From: Thraustochytrium sp. TN22
Taxonomy: Eukaryota; Sar; Bigyra; Thraustochytrida; Thraustochytriidae
Length of the DNA stretch: 64,000 nucleotides
Assembly: GCA_013306675.1 (NCBI GenBank)
Contig: JABLUY010000023.1
Location: 1 to 64,000 of the forward strand
Direction: 5' to 3'
The notes below the pieces were generated by a model. That model saw only the letters and a program-made list of their open reading frames with translations, searched no databases and was not told the DNA's origin. Below, in pieces: positions 28,607 to 38,617 of the stretch (the first letter of the stretch is position 1; every line of letters begins with the position of its first letter). A program made the translations under genes and the position numbers.

Positions 28607-28960
28607 TTTTTTTTTCTGAAGGCTGGCAACTTTTTTGGCTCCGGTTGCTTTCGATGACTGGATCGTTTGTGGTCTGCTGCCTTGGTGAGGCGGAGTTGGG
28701 GAGATGCGGAGTTGGGAGATGCGGAGAGATCAAAGAAGGCTTCGGTCCCTCGTAGGCGCTGGTGCAGCTTAGCAAGAGCTAGCTAGCTAGCTAGCTAGCT
28801 CGCGGGATAGATCCAGCAGCTTCCAGCTAGGCCTGGCCGACCCTCCTACAGCCTTGCTCTGAGTCCGGCGGGGCTGTCAAGCGTCCGTGCATCCACACCT
28901 CGCACGCCGCAACAAGCCGCCTGCCACTATGGCCTACTTGATCTTCTTCCTAGCCCTCTT

Positions 28961-29057
28961 AGCGGAGGAAGCGCTTCGTTGATCGCTAGGAGGGACATGT
29001 CCCGCGAGGAAGCGGAGGAAGCACTTCGTTGATCGCTACGAGGGTCATGTCCCGCGA
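28961..29057. repeat. Two direct 47-bp repeats, 50-bp period, with palindrome
   Basis: Copies 28961-29007 and 29011-29057 differ at only three positions or so. Copy one contains the perfect palindrome GGGACATGTCCC; copy two has one arm changed (GGGTCATGTCCC). Intergenic. Confidence 0.85.
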
Positions 29058-29216
29058 TTAGGCCTTAGGCCTAACCACCGTCGGTCCAATCCAAAGTCAT
29101 TCACCAGCGACTCCTAGCAAAGCTTATGTGATTACTAGGCCACTGGCAGCTCTTGCATTCAAAATTAACGGCGGTCGGTAATAAAGGTCCCGGGCCTAGG
29201 CCTAGGCCTAGGCCTG

Positions 29217-29337
29217 CACTGTGGACTCCTCCGAGTTCTACGCTCGCTTTCCCGACTACCGCGTTACCGCAGAGGACGAGGCACTTCGTGCCACGACCCG
29301 CTGGTACCGTGCCTGGCGCCCAACGATGCCTCTGTAG
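29217..29337 (+). pseudogene. Inverted 3'-end fragment of the SDR gene
   Basis: The 31 codons from VDSSEFYARFPDYRVT to WYRA match the C-terminal coding sequence at 27.6 kb in inverted orientation. Only six base changes are seen, five of them synonymous. After that the frame diverges but reaches CTCTGTAG and shares TAGTTCGCTG and ACCTCCTCCTC with the parent 3' flank. No start or Rossmann part is present, so it is a dead fragment. The synonymous bias suggests a functional paralogue or the parent gene as source. Confidence 0.9.
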
Positions 29338-29400
29338 TTCGCTGACCTCCTCCTCACATACCAGCGAGTTTTTAAAAAAGAAGACAGCGGTACCTGCTAC

Positions 29401-29478
29401 CCTGGTACGTCCTGGTACGTCCTGGTACGTCCTGGTACGTCCTGGTACGTCCTGGTACGTCCTGGTACGTCCGGGTAC
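29401..29478. repeat. 10-bp tandem array (CCTGGTACGT)
   Basis: Seven perfect decamers plus a partial one. GGTACGT resembles the 5' splice site consensus used in this genome. About 55 bp from the 3' end of the glycosyltransferase gene. Confidence 0.95.
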
Positions 29479-29532
29479 TAAGGTAAGTATCGCTGGCGGT
29501 TCGAGCTGCCTGTAGAAAACAACCTAAATTAC

Positions 29533-30875
29533 TTACGAGTGGGTGCTGGTGTTCTTGTCCAAGAACTCAGCAACAGCCTCGCATAGCAAGCAGCCCAGCG
29601 GTGCGCGCGCAAGCTGTGCCAGATCCTGTAGAACGTCCGGGAGCTGCGGTCGCATCCGCCACGCAAGGTGGCGGTCAACGAGCAGCTCCAAGTCCCCGCT
29701 TAGCTTGTGCAAGTAGGCGGCGAGCGCTGCAGGCGACTCATAGTCGCTCAGGTGAATGGCCGCGTCGCGATCCGGAAGAAAGTCCACGATGTTGGGCGCC
29801 CCCAAGTAAATGGGCACGCTGCCGACCTTGAGTACGTTGTAAACCTTCTCCGTGACGTAGTCCTGCGCGATGGAGTTTTCCAGCGCATTGCCGAAGAGGT
29901 GCTCGCGCTGCAGCTCAAAGTGGACCGGCGCGCCGTTCTTTCGGCTTCCCCCCTTCGCGCTGCCGCAGCTCCTCATGCAGCGTCTTGTTCAGCAGTGCAG
30001 CGCCGTATGAATTGACCTGAAAGCCCGCCTGCTGCACTCCTCGCCAGACTCCACGCGCCGCAGCACGATGTGCGCTTTGTCGTTCGAAATAAGCATAAAC
30101 ACGGCACGCTTTCGCATGCGCACGTCTTCAAGGAGCTCCTCCCGCGTTGCGGGCCGGAAGCCAGCCACGAAGCTCGCCACGTCCGGGTACGGGTATGGAA
30201 TGTCCGCGTCCAGCTCATACGAGGCCACCAGATTAGGCCGATGCTTGTGCGGAAGGCTCAGGTCCACTTGTTGCCGCACGCTCGAGGTCGGCCCAAGCCT
30301 TTGTCGGAGGTTTCCCTCGCGTGTGTGCCCAATCAAGGTCTCCCACGTGATGCCCACCCACGGCTTGCCGACCGGTGGTGCCGGCTCTGGGTTCTCCAAC
30401 ATTGACATGAGGGCGTCTGCTTCCTCTGCGCCGTCCTCTGCCAGCTCGCACGGGACCCCGCACCCCCGCTGCTCCCCATAGTGGACCCCGCCGAACCAGA
30501 TCGGTGTGGACCTGCTCCACTTGACGAGCTTCACCTTGCGCTTTGCCGCCGCGCCTCCTGCCGATGCACGTGGAACGCAGTGAGAGCGCGGACTCGTGCC
30601 GAAGGCATTTTCCAATGAATGTCCAGCGCCTCCCTCCAGCTTCCTGGCACGACCTGGTTGTTGGTGCTCGCCATGCCAACCGCGGCCATGCCCTTCTTGG
30701 TCAAGCTGTGCACGGACCTCCCGGTCACCGAATCGCTCTGCTCGCTCTGCCACAGCACGAGTACGAGGGCATTCAGGCACACGGCGACGAGCAACAAGCT
30801 GAGCCCCACGCAGGTTGTCGCGCGCCGCCTCGCCCCTGATGGCGAGCAGCTCCTCGCGGGCTTGTCTCGCTGCAT
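29533..30875 (-). pseudogene. GT10 alpha-1,3/4-fucosyltransferase, frame-disrupted
   Basis: GT10 enzymes are Golgi type II membrane proteins that transfer fucose from GDP-fucose. The N terminus (from 30875) has a signal anchor, VGLSLLLVAVCLNALVLVLW. The acceptor half holds TPIWFGGVHYGEQ and PNLVASYELDADIPYPYPD. The donor half holds the family hallmark ENSIAQDYVTEKVYNVLKVG and VPIYLGAPNIVDFLPD. These parts lie in different frames: one change around 30.55-30.60 kb, then a compensating pair around 29.95-30.03 kb flanking VNSYGAALLNKTLHEEL. No splice sites of proper size explain them. It is either a recently decaying gene or a gene with sequence indels; intact motifs in every segment favour errors or very recent loss. 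Confidence 0.75.
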
Positions 30876-31366
30876 AACTCTGGTGCAGTGTAAGTTCGAG
30901 CTCGCGTCGCCGGCGGTCGTGCCACGAGCCTCCGAGCGGCAGCCGCTGGCTGGAGCTAGCTAAGTTTAAAAGAGCCAATTAAGAGCTAGTAGGCCTAGAG
31001 CGCGACCACGTGGTCGCCGAGCTCGCCCAGCCCCGGCCGCCAAGGTCCAAGGCGAGGTTGGCGACTCGCGGAGCCGCCGCGGCCCCGCGGCCGTCGACGC
31101 TGCAGTCGCAGTCGCAGCCGCAGCCGCAGCCGCCCCGCCCCGCCCCGCCCCGCCCCGCCCGCCGGCTTTGTAGGTCTGCTGCGCGTCAACGGCGGCCGGG
31201 TGCTTGGCCAGCTGGCTGCAGTTGTTCGCGGCGGCCGCGACGCAGACCCAGTACTTCCACTCCTACGTCAGGCTCCGCTCGTGCCAGCGAGCCGGCGCCC
31301 GCTCCCTCCACCCCTCCCTCCGCTGCGGAGGCGCGAGGCCGGCGGCGGCGCGCGAAGAGGGAGGGC
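30876..31366. other. Divergent promoter region, GT10 / syntaxin
   Basis: GC-rich spacer with a CCCCG pentamer run (about 31130-31160). No gene is supported. Confidence 0.6.
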
Positions 31367-32542
31367 ATGGACCGCACGGGCGAGCTGGCGGCGGCCGCGG
31401 CGCTGTGCGAGCAGCAGCTGCTGCGCGACCCGCAGCGGGCGGCGGACGTGCAGGCGGCGCAGGCGCGCAAGCGCGGCAGGCACGAGGATGAGCGCCAGCG
31501 CAAGCAGCGCGCGGCCTTCGTGAACGGCTCGGCCTTCCTCTCGCGCGAGCTCGACGCCCTGCAGCTGCAGGTGACGGCCTTCGCGCGAGACGCACAGCGT
31601 CGCAGCCTGCACGAGGACACGGGCGTAGCGCTAGCGCGCAGCACGGAGGACATTCGCCGCAAGACAAACGCCATCCTCAAGGGCATCGACGGCCTCAAGT
31701 CCATCGTCGAGGACAGCGCTTCGCGCCAGCTGCGGCAGCACTTCGCCATCATCCTCGACACGCTGCAGAAGCGCTTCCGCACCGTCGCCAAGACCTTTCA
31801 GGACTGTCTGGAGACCCGCACCAAGGCGCTCACCTCGCGCCAGGCCGAGCAGGCACGCCAGTTTGGCGCTGCGCGTGTCCAGCTCTCCGCGCCGAGGCCC
31901 TCTGTATACAATCCTGCCCGCGCGCACGCCCCGGTCAAGCCCAACGCGAGCCCGGGTCTTGGCCCGCCGCCCCCGCCTGCGCCCTCCGCTGCCGCATCCT
32001 TCTCGCCAGCGCCAGCATCCACGCCAGGGATTCGCCGCCGTGGCGGCGGTCCACCACCGCCTCCCGCGCCGTCGACTGCCGCCGCCGCAACTAGCGCAGC
32101 GCCGCAGCACGCCGGACACGACCACCACCAACAGTACCAACAGCAACACAACCCGTACGCGCCGCACATGGACGCGGGAGCACCCAGCGGCGCGGACCAG
32201 GGCGGCGCCTCGCCAGGCGCCTACTTTGGCCAGCGCCAGCTGAAGCAGTACGACCGCTCCGCCATGGTCCAGCGCCAGCGCGCCATGGAGATGCGCCACG
32301 TCGAGTCCATGCTCACGGACATTAGCCAGGCTATGGGCCGCGTCGCCACCCTTGTCGCCGAGCAGGGTGAGGTCGTCGACCGCATCGACGCGGATCTCGA
32401 CATCGCCGGCGCCAACGTTGAGGCCGGCCAGAACGAGCTCCTCAAGTACTACAACAATCTCTCCAAGGAGCGCGCCTTCATCCTCAAGATCTTTCTCACC
32501 GTCATCCTGCTCGGCTCTTTTTTTCTCTACTGGTGGCGGTAA
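31367..32542 (+). CDS. STX5: Syntaxin-5/Sed5-type Qa-SNARE
   Basis: A t-SNARE of ER-Golgi and intra-Golgi fusion, 391 residues. The N-terminal MDRTGELAAAAALCEQQLLR and the Habc-like helices (FLSRELDALQLQVTAFARDA; LRQHFAIILDTLQKRFRTVA) are followed by a Pro/His/Gln-rich linker. The C-terminal SNARE motif is VESMLTDISQAMGRVATLVA, then EQGEVVDRIDADLDIAGANV and EAGQNELLKYYNNLSKERAF, with the zero-layer Gln in VAEQ. A C-terminal anchor ILKIFLTVILLGSFFLYWWR ends the protein. SNARE and tail match Sed5 closely. The chosen ATG follows a long Pro/Arg-rich in-frame leader judged to be 5' UTR. Confidence 0.9.
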   Translation: MDRTGELAAAAALCEQQLLRDPQRAADVQAAQARKRGRHEDERQRKQRAAFVNGSAFLSRELDALQLQVTAFARDAQRRSLHEDTGVALARSTEDIRRKTNAILKGIDGLKSIVEDSASRQLRQHFAIILDTLQKRFRTVAKTFQDCLETRTKALTSRQAEQARQFGAARVQLSAPRPSVYNPARAHAPVKPNASPGLGPPPPPAPSAAASFSPAPASTPGIRRRGGGPPPPPAPSTAAAATSAAPQHAGHDHHQQYQQQHNPYAPHMDAGAPSGADQGGASPGAYFGQRQLKQYDRSAMVQRQRAMEMRHVESMLTDISQAMGRVATLVAEQGEVVDRIDADLDIAGANVEAGQNELLKYYNNLSKERAFILKIFLTVILLGSFFLYWWR

Positions 32543-32622
32543 GGCTGATAGAAAGAGAAGACTTGCAAACTTTCGCTCTTATTCTTCAAGAACAAGAATC
32601 GCAAAAGTGTCCATCACAGGCT

Positions 32623-33381
32623 TCACAATACAATCTGGACGCACCCACAGCTGCCGCACTCCATCACAAGAAGCTCGATGCCCGCGAGGTGACTCTTGAG
32701 CGCGAACCGAGGCTGACCCGTGCACCGCGGCGTGCTCTGGCTGGCATGCGCCTCCATGACGTGCGCCAGCCGCTGCCGTAGCTGGTCCAGCGAGAAGCAC
32801 TCATTGCGCGCGTCCAGACGGAACCCGCAGGCGCAATGGAAGACCGTGCCCCGCAAGTGCAGCGGTAGCGCCATACAAACGGGGCAAACCATCGTCGCCC
32901 CCGCCTCCGCCTCGTCCGCCTGTCCCGCATAATGCTCCAGCTCCTGGGCGCGCGCGCGCTCCTCGGCCTCCAGCTCGCGCAAGAACCGCTCCTCGTCTGC
33001 ATACACCTCGCGCAAAACGTCCTGCTCCAGCCGCAGAATGTCCTCCTCCGACATTGGCTCCTCCAAGGAACCCATCTCCTCGCGCATTACCTGCAGCGCC
33101 TCGGCCCGCAGCTGCTCCGCGGACACCGCCGCAGCGGCCGCAGTCGCGGCCACGGCATCGTGCCCGCCCGACCGCCGCTGCCGCAGCTTCTCGCGCCGGC
33201 CCTGTTTGAGCCGCTCCACGCACCGCTGCGCGAGCCGCTTGCGCCGCTCGGACCTCGCCTCGGCCGCCGGCGACCGCGTCCAGGCCGGGCTCCGCGCCAC
33301 GCCCAGCAAGTTCGTCTGTCCCGGCGCCTCGCCCTGCGACCTTTCCACGTCCTCCATCATCGCCTCGCCGCCCTGCTGCAT
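32623..33381 (-). CDS. RPAIN: RPA-interacting protein homologue (RPAIN/RIP)
   Basis: RPAIN carries the single-stranded DNA-binding complex RPA into the nucleus. The 252-residue product has the basic N-terminal RPA-binding helix (SERRKRLAQRCVERLKQGRR), an acidic middle (MSEEDILRLEQDVLREVYAD) and the C-terminal zinc-binding part. The latter runs from VCPVCMALPLHL through FHCACGFRL to LLVMECGSCGCVQIVL, three Cys pairs as in the family. It is close to human RPAIN in size. The frame is open far upstream (to 34251) but that part is antisense to the next gene and Arg/Pro-rich. The 3' end faces the syntaxin gene 80 bp away. Confidence 0.85.
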   Translation of the reverse strand: MQQGGEAMMEDVERSQGEAPGQTNLLGVARSPAWTRSPAAEARSERRKRLAQRCVERLKQGRREKLRQRRSGGHDAVAATAAAAAVSAEQLRAEALQVMREEMGSLEEPMSEEDILRLEQDVLREVYADEERFLRELEAEERARAQELEHYAGQADEAEAGATMVCPVCMALPLHLRGTVFHCACGFRLDARNECFSLDQLRQRLAHVMEAHASQSTPRCTGQPRFALKSHLAGIELLVMECGSCGCVQIVL

Positions 33382-33878
33382 GGCGACGCGCTTAACGACC
33401 ACCTCCTCGGCCACCTCCTGCGTGGAGCGCCGCGTCCCGGCTTCCTCTCCGCCCAGCCGACCAGCGGGCGGGCGGGCGGGCGGGCGGGCGGGTATGCGGG
33501 CGCCTGACGCGACGTCCGCGTGCCGCCGTTGCGCCCCGCGCGCTCGTCGCCCGCCGCCGTCCCGCCGCCGAGGTAGTAGCTGTCCTCCTCCTCCTCCTCG
33601 GCCGTGCGCGCCTGCCTGCCTGTTTCCTGGCCGAGCTCGAGCGCCTCGAGTCCGCTCAGGCGCGGGCCGCCAGCGGCATGGAGGGGCTGCGCGCGCCGCT
33701 CCCCGCCGCGCGGCCTCGCGTGACGGTTTGCTCGCGCGCCGCCGCCCTCCGTCGCGGAGCTTTGGGTCTCTGGCCGGCGGCAGCGAGCCTTGCAGCAGAT
33801 CGCCAACTGCGCGCGCGGCGCCCGGCCGGCCACAGCCCCCCCCCGCCTCCCTCGCTCGCAGCCGGCCGCGCGGCAGCG

Positions 33879-35360
33879 ATGAGCGCGGCGCCTGCGGCGG
33901 GCGCGGCGCGCGGCGCGCGCTGCCCCGCCGCGCGGCGCCCGGCCCCCGAGCGCGTCGCCGCGGCCGACCTCGAGGACGAGGACCAAGACGAGGACGACGA
34001 GCTCGGCCACGAGCAGAACCTCGTGGATAACGGCAAGCGCGACGAGGAGCTCTCGCGCCGCGGCCACGACCCCGCGAGGAGGCGCAAGCGGCGCCGGCGC
34101 GAGGGTGGGCGCGCACGCAGAGGCGCCCTGCCGGACCGCCGGCCGCGCGACGTCGAGGAGGAGTGCAGCGAGGAGGAGGACGACGACGAGGTGGAGGAGG
34201 AGGAGGAGGAGGAAGAGGATAACGCCATCGTATTTGTGGACTTTCGAGCAATCAAGCGCGAGGATGGGGACGGGACGCTCGTGCGCAAGGCCCTGGCTAC
34301 CGCATACGGAGGCTTTGGCTGCTTCGCGGCGGCCGACACGTGTCACAGCAAGATGAGTCGTGGAAAAGGACGCCGCGAGCGCCGCGCGAAGCGACGTGCG
34401 AAGCGTCATGCGAAGCGGACGCTGCGAGCCGCACAAAAGCAAGGCGCTAAGGAGGTGCACGACGCCGACCAGATGGGTGGCGCTATGGGACGCGCAAGCG
34501 CAGGAACGCGTACGTGTCACGTGCGCCGCACTGCTGACTTCATCTTTCCAACCGTGCATGCTTCGCTCAAACGTGCCCCCTGCGAGCGCCGCCGCTCCTG
34601 CGTGGAAGATGACGACCTGGAGACCGACTCGGACGTGGACGAGGGCCACGTTCTCAAGAGTGCGGCCAAGCCCTCTGGGTCTGCCCACCAGGCCAGGTTC
34701 GCCTCACCTGAGCCTCGCCACAGTACGGACGAGGTGCGCTCCGCTGAGCAGCAAAAATTCTCTCCGCCCGGCCGTCACGCCAAGCGCACATTTCTCCAAG
34801 CTCGACGCGTTGACTCGGACCCGAACCCGGACCCGGATCAGGTTCGCCTGGTCAAGAAGGCCAAGCTTGCACCGCCGGAGGTCCTCCTCCACCCTCCTCC
34901 CTTTTGCCGCCACTGCGCCTTTTGCAGCCATTGCGGTCGGGGTGCACCCTGGCGCATGCGCGAGTGTGGTATTCCCAGCCCCCCAAAAATCGACGCTCTG
35001 CCCTCGAACGAGGGGCTGCGGCTCAAACACGAGCAGCCCAGCCCGCCCCGGGCACAGCTGGAGGGGGTGCAGTTGATCAAGAACTGCAACAAAGCGAATT
35101 CCAGGAGCAAGGGCAACATCAAGAGGGAGGACCGCCGCCGCGATCGCAAGTGTTCAAGTGCTGACTCTCGACGCCCGAGCGAGGATGCTCGACGCAATCC
35201 GGCATCACCGCCCTGGTCGCCACGCAGACATCGAAGCGGCTTTGTCAACATCGCCGCGACGTCGCCTAGCGACTTGGGTGAAGACTTCGATACGCCCGCG
35301 GCGCGCGTTCGCGTTCGGCGGCGCTATCCGATTCGCTCAACCCAGCACCCTGCCAAATGA
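33879..35360 (+). CDS. Uncharacterised basic/acidic, probably nuclear protein
   Basis: No family recognised. The 493-residue frame from MSAAPAAGAARG has an acidic stretch (DLEDEDQDEDDELG; a second Glu run near residues 88-110) interleaved with Arg/Lys clusters (RRRKRRRREGG; GKGRRERRAKRRAKRHAKR), then a disordered Ser/Pro/Lys tail. A Cys/His cluster (FCRHCAFCSHCGRG, near residue 345) could bind zinc. The less biased piece NAIVFVDFRAIKREDGDGTL argues for real coding, but much of the rest is low complexity. It is divergent from RPAIN. Confidence 0.45.
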   Translation: MSAAPAAGAARGARCPAARRPAPERVAAADLEDEDQDEDDELGHEQNLVDNGKRDEELSRRGHDPARRRKRRRREGGRARRGALPDRRPRDVEEECSEEEDDDEVEEEEEEEEDNAIVFVDFRAIKREDGDGTLVRKALATAYGGFGCFAAADTCHSKMSRGKGRRERRAKRRAKRHAKRTLRAAQKQGAKEVHDADQMGGAMGRASAGTRTCHVRRTADFIFPTVHASLKRAPCERRRSCVEDDDLETDSDVDEGHVLKSAAKPSGSAHQARFASPEPRHSTDEVRSAEQQKFSPPGRHAKRTFLQARRVDSDPNPDPDQVRLVKKAKLAPPEVLLHPPPFCRHCAFCSHCGRGAPWRMRECGIPSPPKIDALPSNEGLRLKHEQPSPPRAQLEGVQLIKNCNKANSRSKGNIKREDRRRDRKCSSADSRRPSEDARRNPASPPWSPRRHRSGFVNIAATSPSDLGEDFDTPAARVRVRRRYPIRSTQHPAK

Positions 35361-35752
35361 CTTCTTTCAGAACTCGCAATCGAGACTTGAACCGGTTTGT
35401 ACTCCAGCCGTGCACGCTGGGCCCGTCCGGGCCCGCCCGACCCCCACCAGGTCTCCTTGACATCAAGCTGGTGCCCCTCTTGCTTGCTTGCTTAGTAGCT
35501 ACAAGCTAGACTGCCTGCTCAAGGCTCAAGGCTGTGCAATGGAAACCAGACGCCCGCCACCCCGTGCCTCTCGGCCGCCGCCACTGGCGCTGGCAGGCCC
35601 GAGGCGCCACTGGCAGCGTCTTGCAGTCGTGCGTCTCAATTGACCGTTCAACGCCTCTTGCTCGACGCTTGTATGTATTGCACGGCCCAAGTCACTCTGC
35701 CAAGTCGTGGGCTCGTCCTCTGTAGAGCCCGCGCGCGCGCAGGCAGTGGAGC

Positions 35753-38119
35753 ATGCGGCGCAGCGGCGGGCGCGCGGCGGCGCAAGCGGCCGGCGCGGCG
35801 GCGGGCCTGCGCCTGGCCCTCACGGCACTGGCCTGCGCGACGACGGCGTCCGCGGCCGCCTCATCGACGTGCTACGCTGTGGGCGGCGCCACGGAGGTCA
35901 CGACGCCGTGCGAGCTGCCCTTCTTCGTGCAGGGACAGGTCGTGAGCGGTGGCACCAAGGTGGTCGTGGGCAAGGCGTTCACGGCCTGCGCGCCGGTCGC
36001 TGAGCCGTACCTACCGTACGAGCTCTCCATCGCGGAGGATGGTTCTGTGAATCACACGCTGGCGAGGGCACCGGATCGTAACGGGACCAACATGGCCTAC
36101 TGGTGCCCGGTGGCATCCTTTTACTCCACCTTTGACGCCAGTTTCCGCCCGGCGTGGGGCTACTGCTGGTGCGGCGGCGATGACTTCGAGTGGCCGACAC
36201 CTGCGCCGACGAAGGCCCCAACGACACGCACCCCGACGAGGATGCCGACTACGTCCTCGCCTACCGACGCGCCTTCGCAGGATCCTACGCTGGCGCCCAC
36301 CGGGGTCCCGACAGCGCCGACGACGCAGGGCCCCACCACGCCGTCGCCATCGAGAGAACCGACACAAGCGCCAACCACAGCTAGCCCAACACACGCACCG
36401 ACCAGGGCGCCCACAGAAAGTCCAACGCCGGCACCCTCGCGGGCTCCCACCGACGCACCGTCAAGTTCTCCTACGGACGCGCCGACTCCGATTCCGTGCA
36501 AGATCACCGACGGGCCGGCCGTGGCTGACGGCAAGGAGCGGAATTGCACCTTCCCCTTCCAATGGAATGACGCAGAACACACCTCGTGCATTCCCTTCTC
36601 GAACTCTTTTGACGATCCTCGGCCAGAAGGCTCAGACGAGTACGTTGGCTCTGGCCAAGCATGGTGCAGCACCAGAAGGGACTACAAGGGCTCAGGGAGG
36701 AACTGGGGCCTTTGCGAGTGCTATACGCCCGCACCAACCAGTGAGCCAACGGCTGGGCCCCTCACCATAGCCCCGACGCAAGACGACCCAACGCAACTTC
36801 CTTCCACGGCGCCCGTCCAGGGTCCAAACACCGCACCAAGTTCGAGCGCCGCACCAACGTCGACGCTTGAACCTAGCGCTGCGCCGACCTCATCTCAGGG
36901 TCCGAGCACCGAGCCGCCGAGCACCGCGCCATCGAGCACGGTGCCATCGAGCACGTTGCCACCAACAACTGCACCATCAGGCACTTGGCCACCAACTACT
37001 ACTGCGCCAGCAAGCACTTTGCCACCAACTACTACTGCGCCGTCAGGCACCGTGCCGACCGGTACCGGATCACCGAGCGGTGCAGGCGCAACCTTGGCAC
37101 CATCTTCATCGTCGCAGGCCCCAAGCGCGTCCGCGCCCATCCCGCAGCCCTCTGCGGTGCCAACAAGCGCTCCAGATTGTGCCGCGAACGGGATACGCGA
37201 CGGGCAGGAGACGGACGTGGACTGTGGCGGGCCGGCGTGCGAAGCTTGTGGCCTCGGGCTGGCCTGCGAAGTGGACACGGACTGCGTCACAGGCGCTTTC
37301 TGCCTCGGAACCGGCTCGTGCGAGCTCGTTGCGAGTTCCACCCTTGCGCTGCACACGGGTGAGGACGCACTCCGTCACATCGACCCGCAGGTGCTCCAGG
37401 AACACCTGGCGCAGACCTTGGTGGAACAGGAGGCTTTGTTCGCGCTGGCGGATTTCGTCGTCGAGGGCTGGGACGCCGCGCAGACCGCGGAGCAGCTATG
37501 CATCACAGATGGCGGCTGGGCGGCAACTGGGACGGCTTGCGTGCTGCCATTCACGTACCAAGGAAGAACCTACGAGGAGTGCATCGACGTGAGCGAGGCG
37601 AGACCGTACTGGGGGAATGCCTCCGCCACGCCTCCCGGCAGCCCGCCAGCGTTTTACAAGGTGTACTGGTGCGCAACGACGCCGGACTACGCCAGCGAGG
37701 ACGAGGTCGTTCGTGAGAGTTGGGGCTTTTGCGACTGCGGCGACACATGGCCCACCGCCTTTCCGACACAGCGACCAACCACGGCCGCGCCCACCGCTTC
37801 GGCCACGGGCGCTCCGTCGTCCTGCGCCACATCGGCTCGCGCCGAGGAAGCCGCCAACGCCTTGCGCAGCGCACTCCTCGGTGCCCTTGACTCTACCGAC
37901 CTGTGGCTCAACATGCGTGGGCCCACGCACGGCATCGTGGACTCCGACCCGGATGCCGACGTCACGCATGGCACTGCCATGGCGCTCTGGCTCGAGCTGG
38001 CCGAAGCACAGGCCTTCGAATCGCGAGCGGCGGCGCGCGACGCAATTATCACGGCCATGCGCACGGCGCTCTCCGTGCCCTATTACAATCAGACGCTGCA
38101 TGCGATCTGTGACGGATGA
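35753..38119 (+). CDS. Secreted Pro/Thr-rich protein with fibronectin-II-like modules
   Basis: 788 residues with an N-terminal signal peptide (LRLALTALACATTASA, cleavage near 35). Three Cys-rich modules of the fibronectin type II/kringle-like kind each end in an aromatic-C-x-C motif: about 40-140 (WGYCWCGG), 249-323 (NCTFPFQWNDAEHTSC ... WGLCEC) and 582-660 (ACVLPFTYQGRTYEEC ... WGFCDC). Pro/Thr/Ser linkers (APTDAPSSSPTDAPT) separate them and are likely O-glycosylated. A compact Cys module (NGIRDGQETDVDCGGPACEA, about 476-523) of a kind common in protist surface proteins lies between modules two and three. A cell-wall or extracellular, possibly carbohydrate-binding role is inferred. Confidence 0.8.
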   Translation: MRRSGGRAAAQAAGAAAGLRLALTALACATTASAAASSTCYAVGGATEVTTPCELPFFVQGQVVSGGTKVVVGKAFTACAPVAEPYLPYELSIAEDGSVNHTLARAPDRNGTNMAYWCPVASFYSTFDASFRPAWGYCWCGGDDFEWPTPAPTKAPTTRTPTRMPTTSSPTDAPSQDPTLAPTGVPTAPTTQGPTTPSPSREPTQAPTTASPTHAPTRAPTESPTPAPSRAPTDAPSSSPTDAPTPIPCKITDGPAVADGKERNCTFPFQWNDAEHTSCIPFSNSFDDPRPEGSDEYVGSGQAWCSTRRDYKGSGRNWGLCECYTPAPTSEPTAGPLTIAPTQDDPTQLPSTAPVQGPNTAPSSSAAPTSTLEPSAAPTSSQGPSTEPPSTAPSSTVPSSTLPPTTAPSGTWPPTTTAPASTLPPTTTAPSGTVPTGTGSPSGAGATLAPSSSSQAPSASAPIPQPSAVPTSAPDCAANGIRDGQETDVDCGGPACEACGLGLACEVDTDCVTGAFCLGTGSCELVASSTLALHTGEDALRHIDPQVLQEHLAQTLVEQEALFALADFVVEGWDAAQTAEQLCITDGGWAATGTACVLPFTYQGRTYEECIDVSEARPYWGNASATPPGSPPAFYKVYWCATTPDYASEDEVVRESWGFCDCGDTWPTAFPTQRPTTAAPTASATGAPSSCATSARAEEAANALRSALLGALDSTDLWLNMRGPTHGIVDSDPDADVTHGTAMALWLELAEAQAFESRAAARDAIITAMRTALSVPYYNQTLHAICDG

Positions 38120-38617
38120 TTTGCACGTGGCTCTGGCTAAAGTCTTCTTCGGAGCCGGAAGTCGCATCAGCACGAACCTGTACCAAATTTGACCATGATG
38201 ATTTGCCGAAGCCTCTGTGTGTGACTTGAGGCCATCTATGCGCGCGCAAAGATCAAGTGAATGGCACCTGACCGGCAGCCCCGCTTCGTCGAAAGCTTCT
38301 GCACAACACCAGGCGTTTTCGTGATTGACGACGACTGAAGGCAGCAGCGGAGGACTCGAAGAAGATGCCTTCTGCCATGCTGCCGCGTGCCATCGCGGGT
38401 CCCGCGCGGCGCCGAGTCGGATGCGCGCATGCTGCGAAGTGGCAACGCTGGCTGGTCCCGAAGCCAACAAGGCCAGACCCAACCGCTTGCACATGGCACG
38501 TTTCCGGTGACGTGATGGCGGCAAGCTGCTCAGGCTGGTGGTGGTGGGGCCAGAAGGCCCAAGCTTCACTGGCAGCAGACCCGGCGCGAAGCGAGCGTCC
38601 TCGCTCGAGCGAGCCCC

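Noticed and set aside
28995-29006. p53-type half sites in GGGACATGTCCC
   Set aside because: Fits the animal p53 half-site by chance; no p53-family gene or further site is evident.
29401-29478. CRISPR-like array
   Set aside because: Direct decamer repeats without spacers, in a eukaryotic context.
33382-34688. Extension of the RPAIN frame and a 443-codon minus-strand frame
   Set aside because: Arg/Pro/Ala-rich; RPAIN homology starts only after 33381, and the plus strand has a more balanced frame here.
35370-35420. tRNA-like string with GAACCGG
   Set aside because: No acceptor or D arm can be paired around it.
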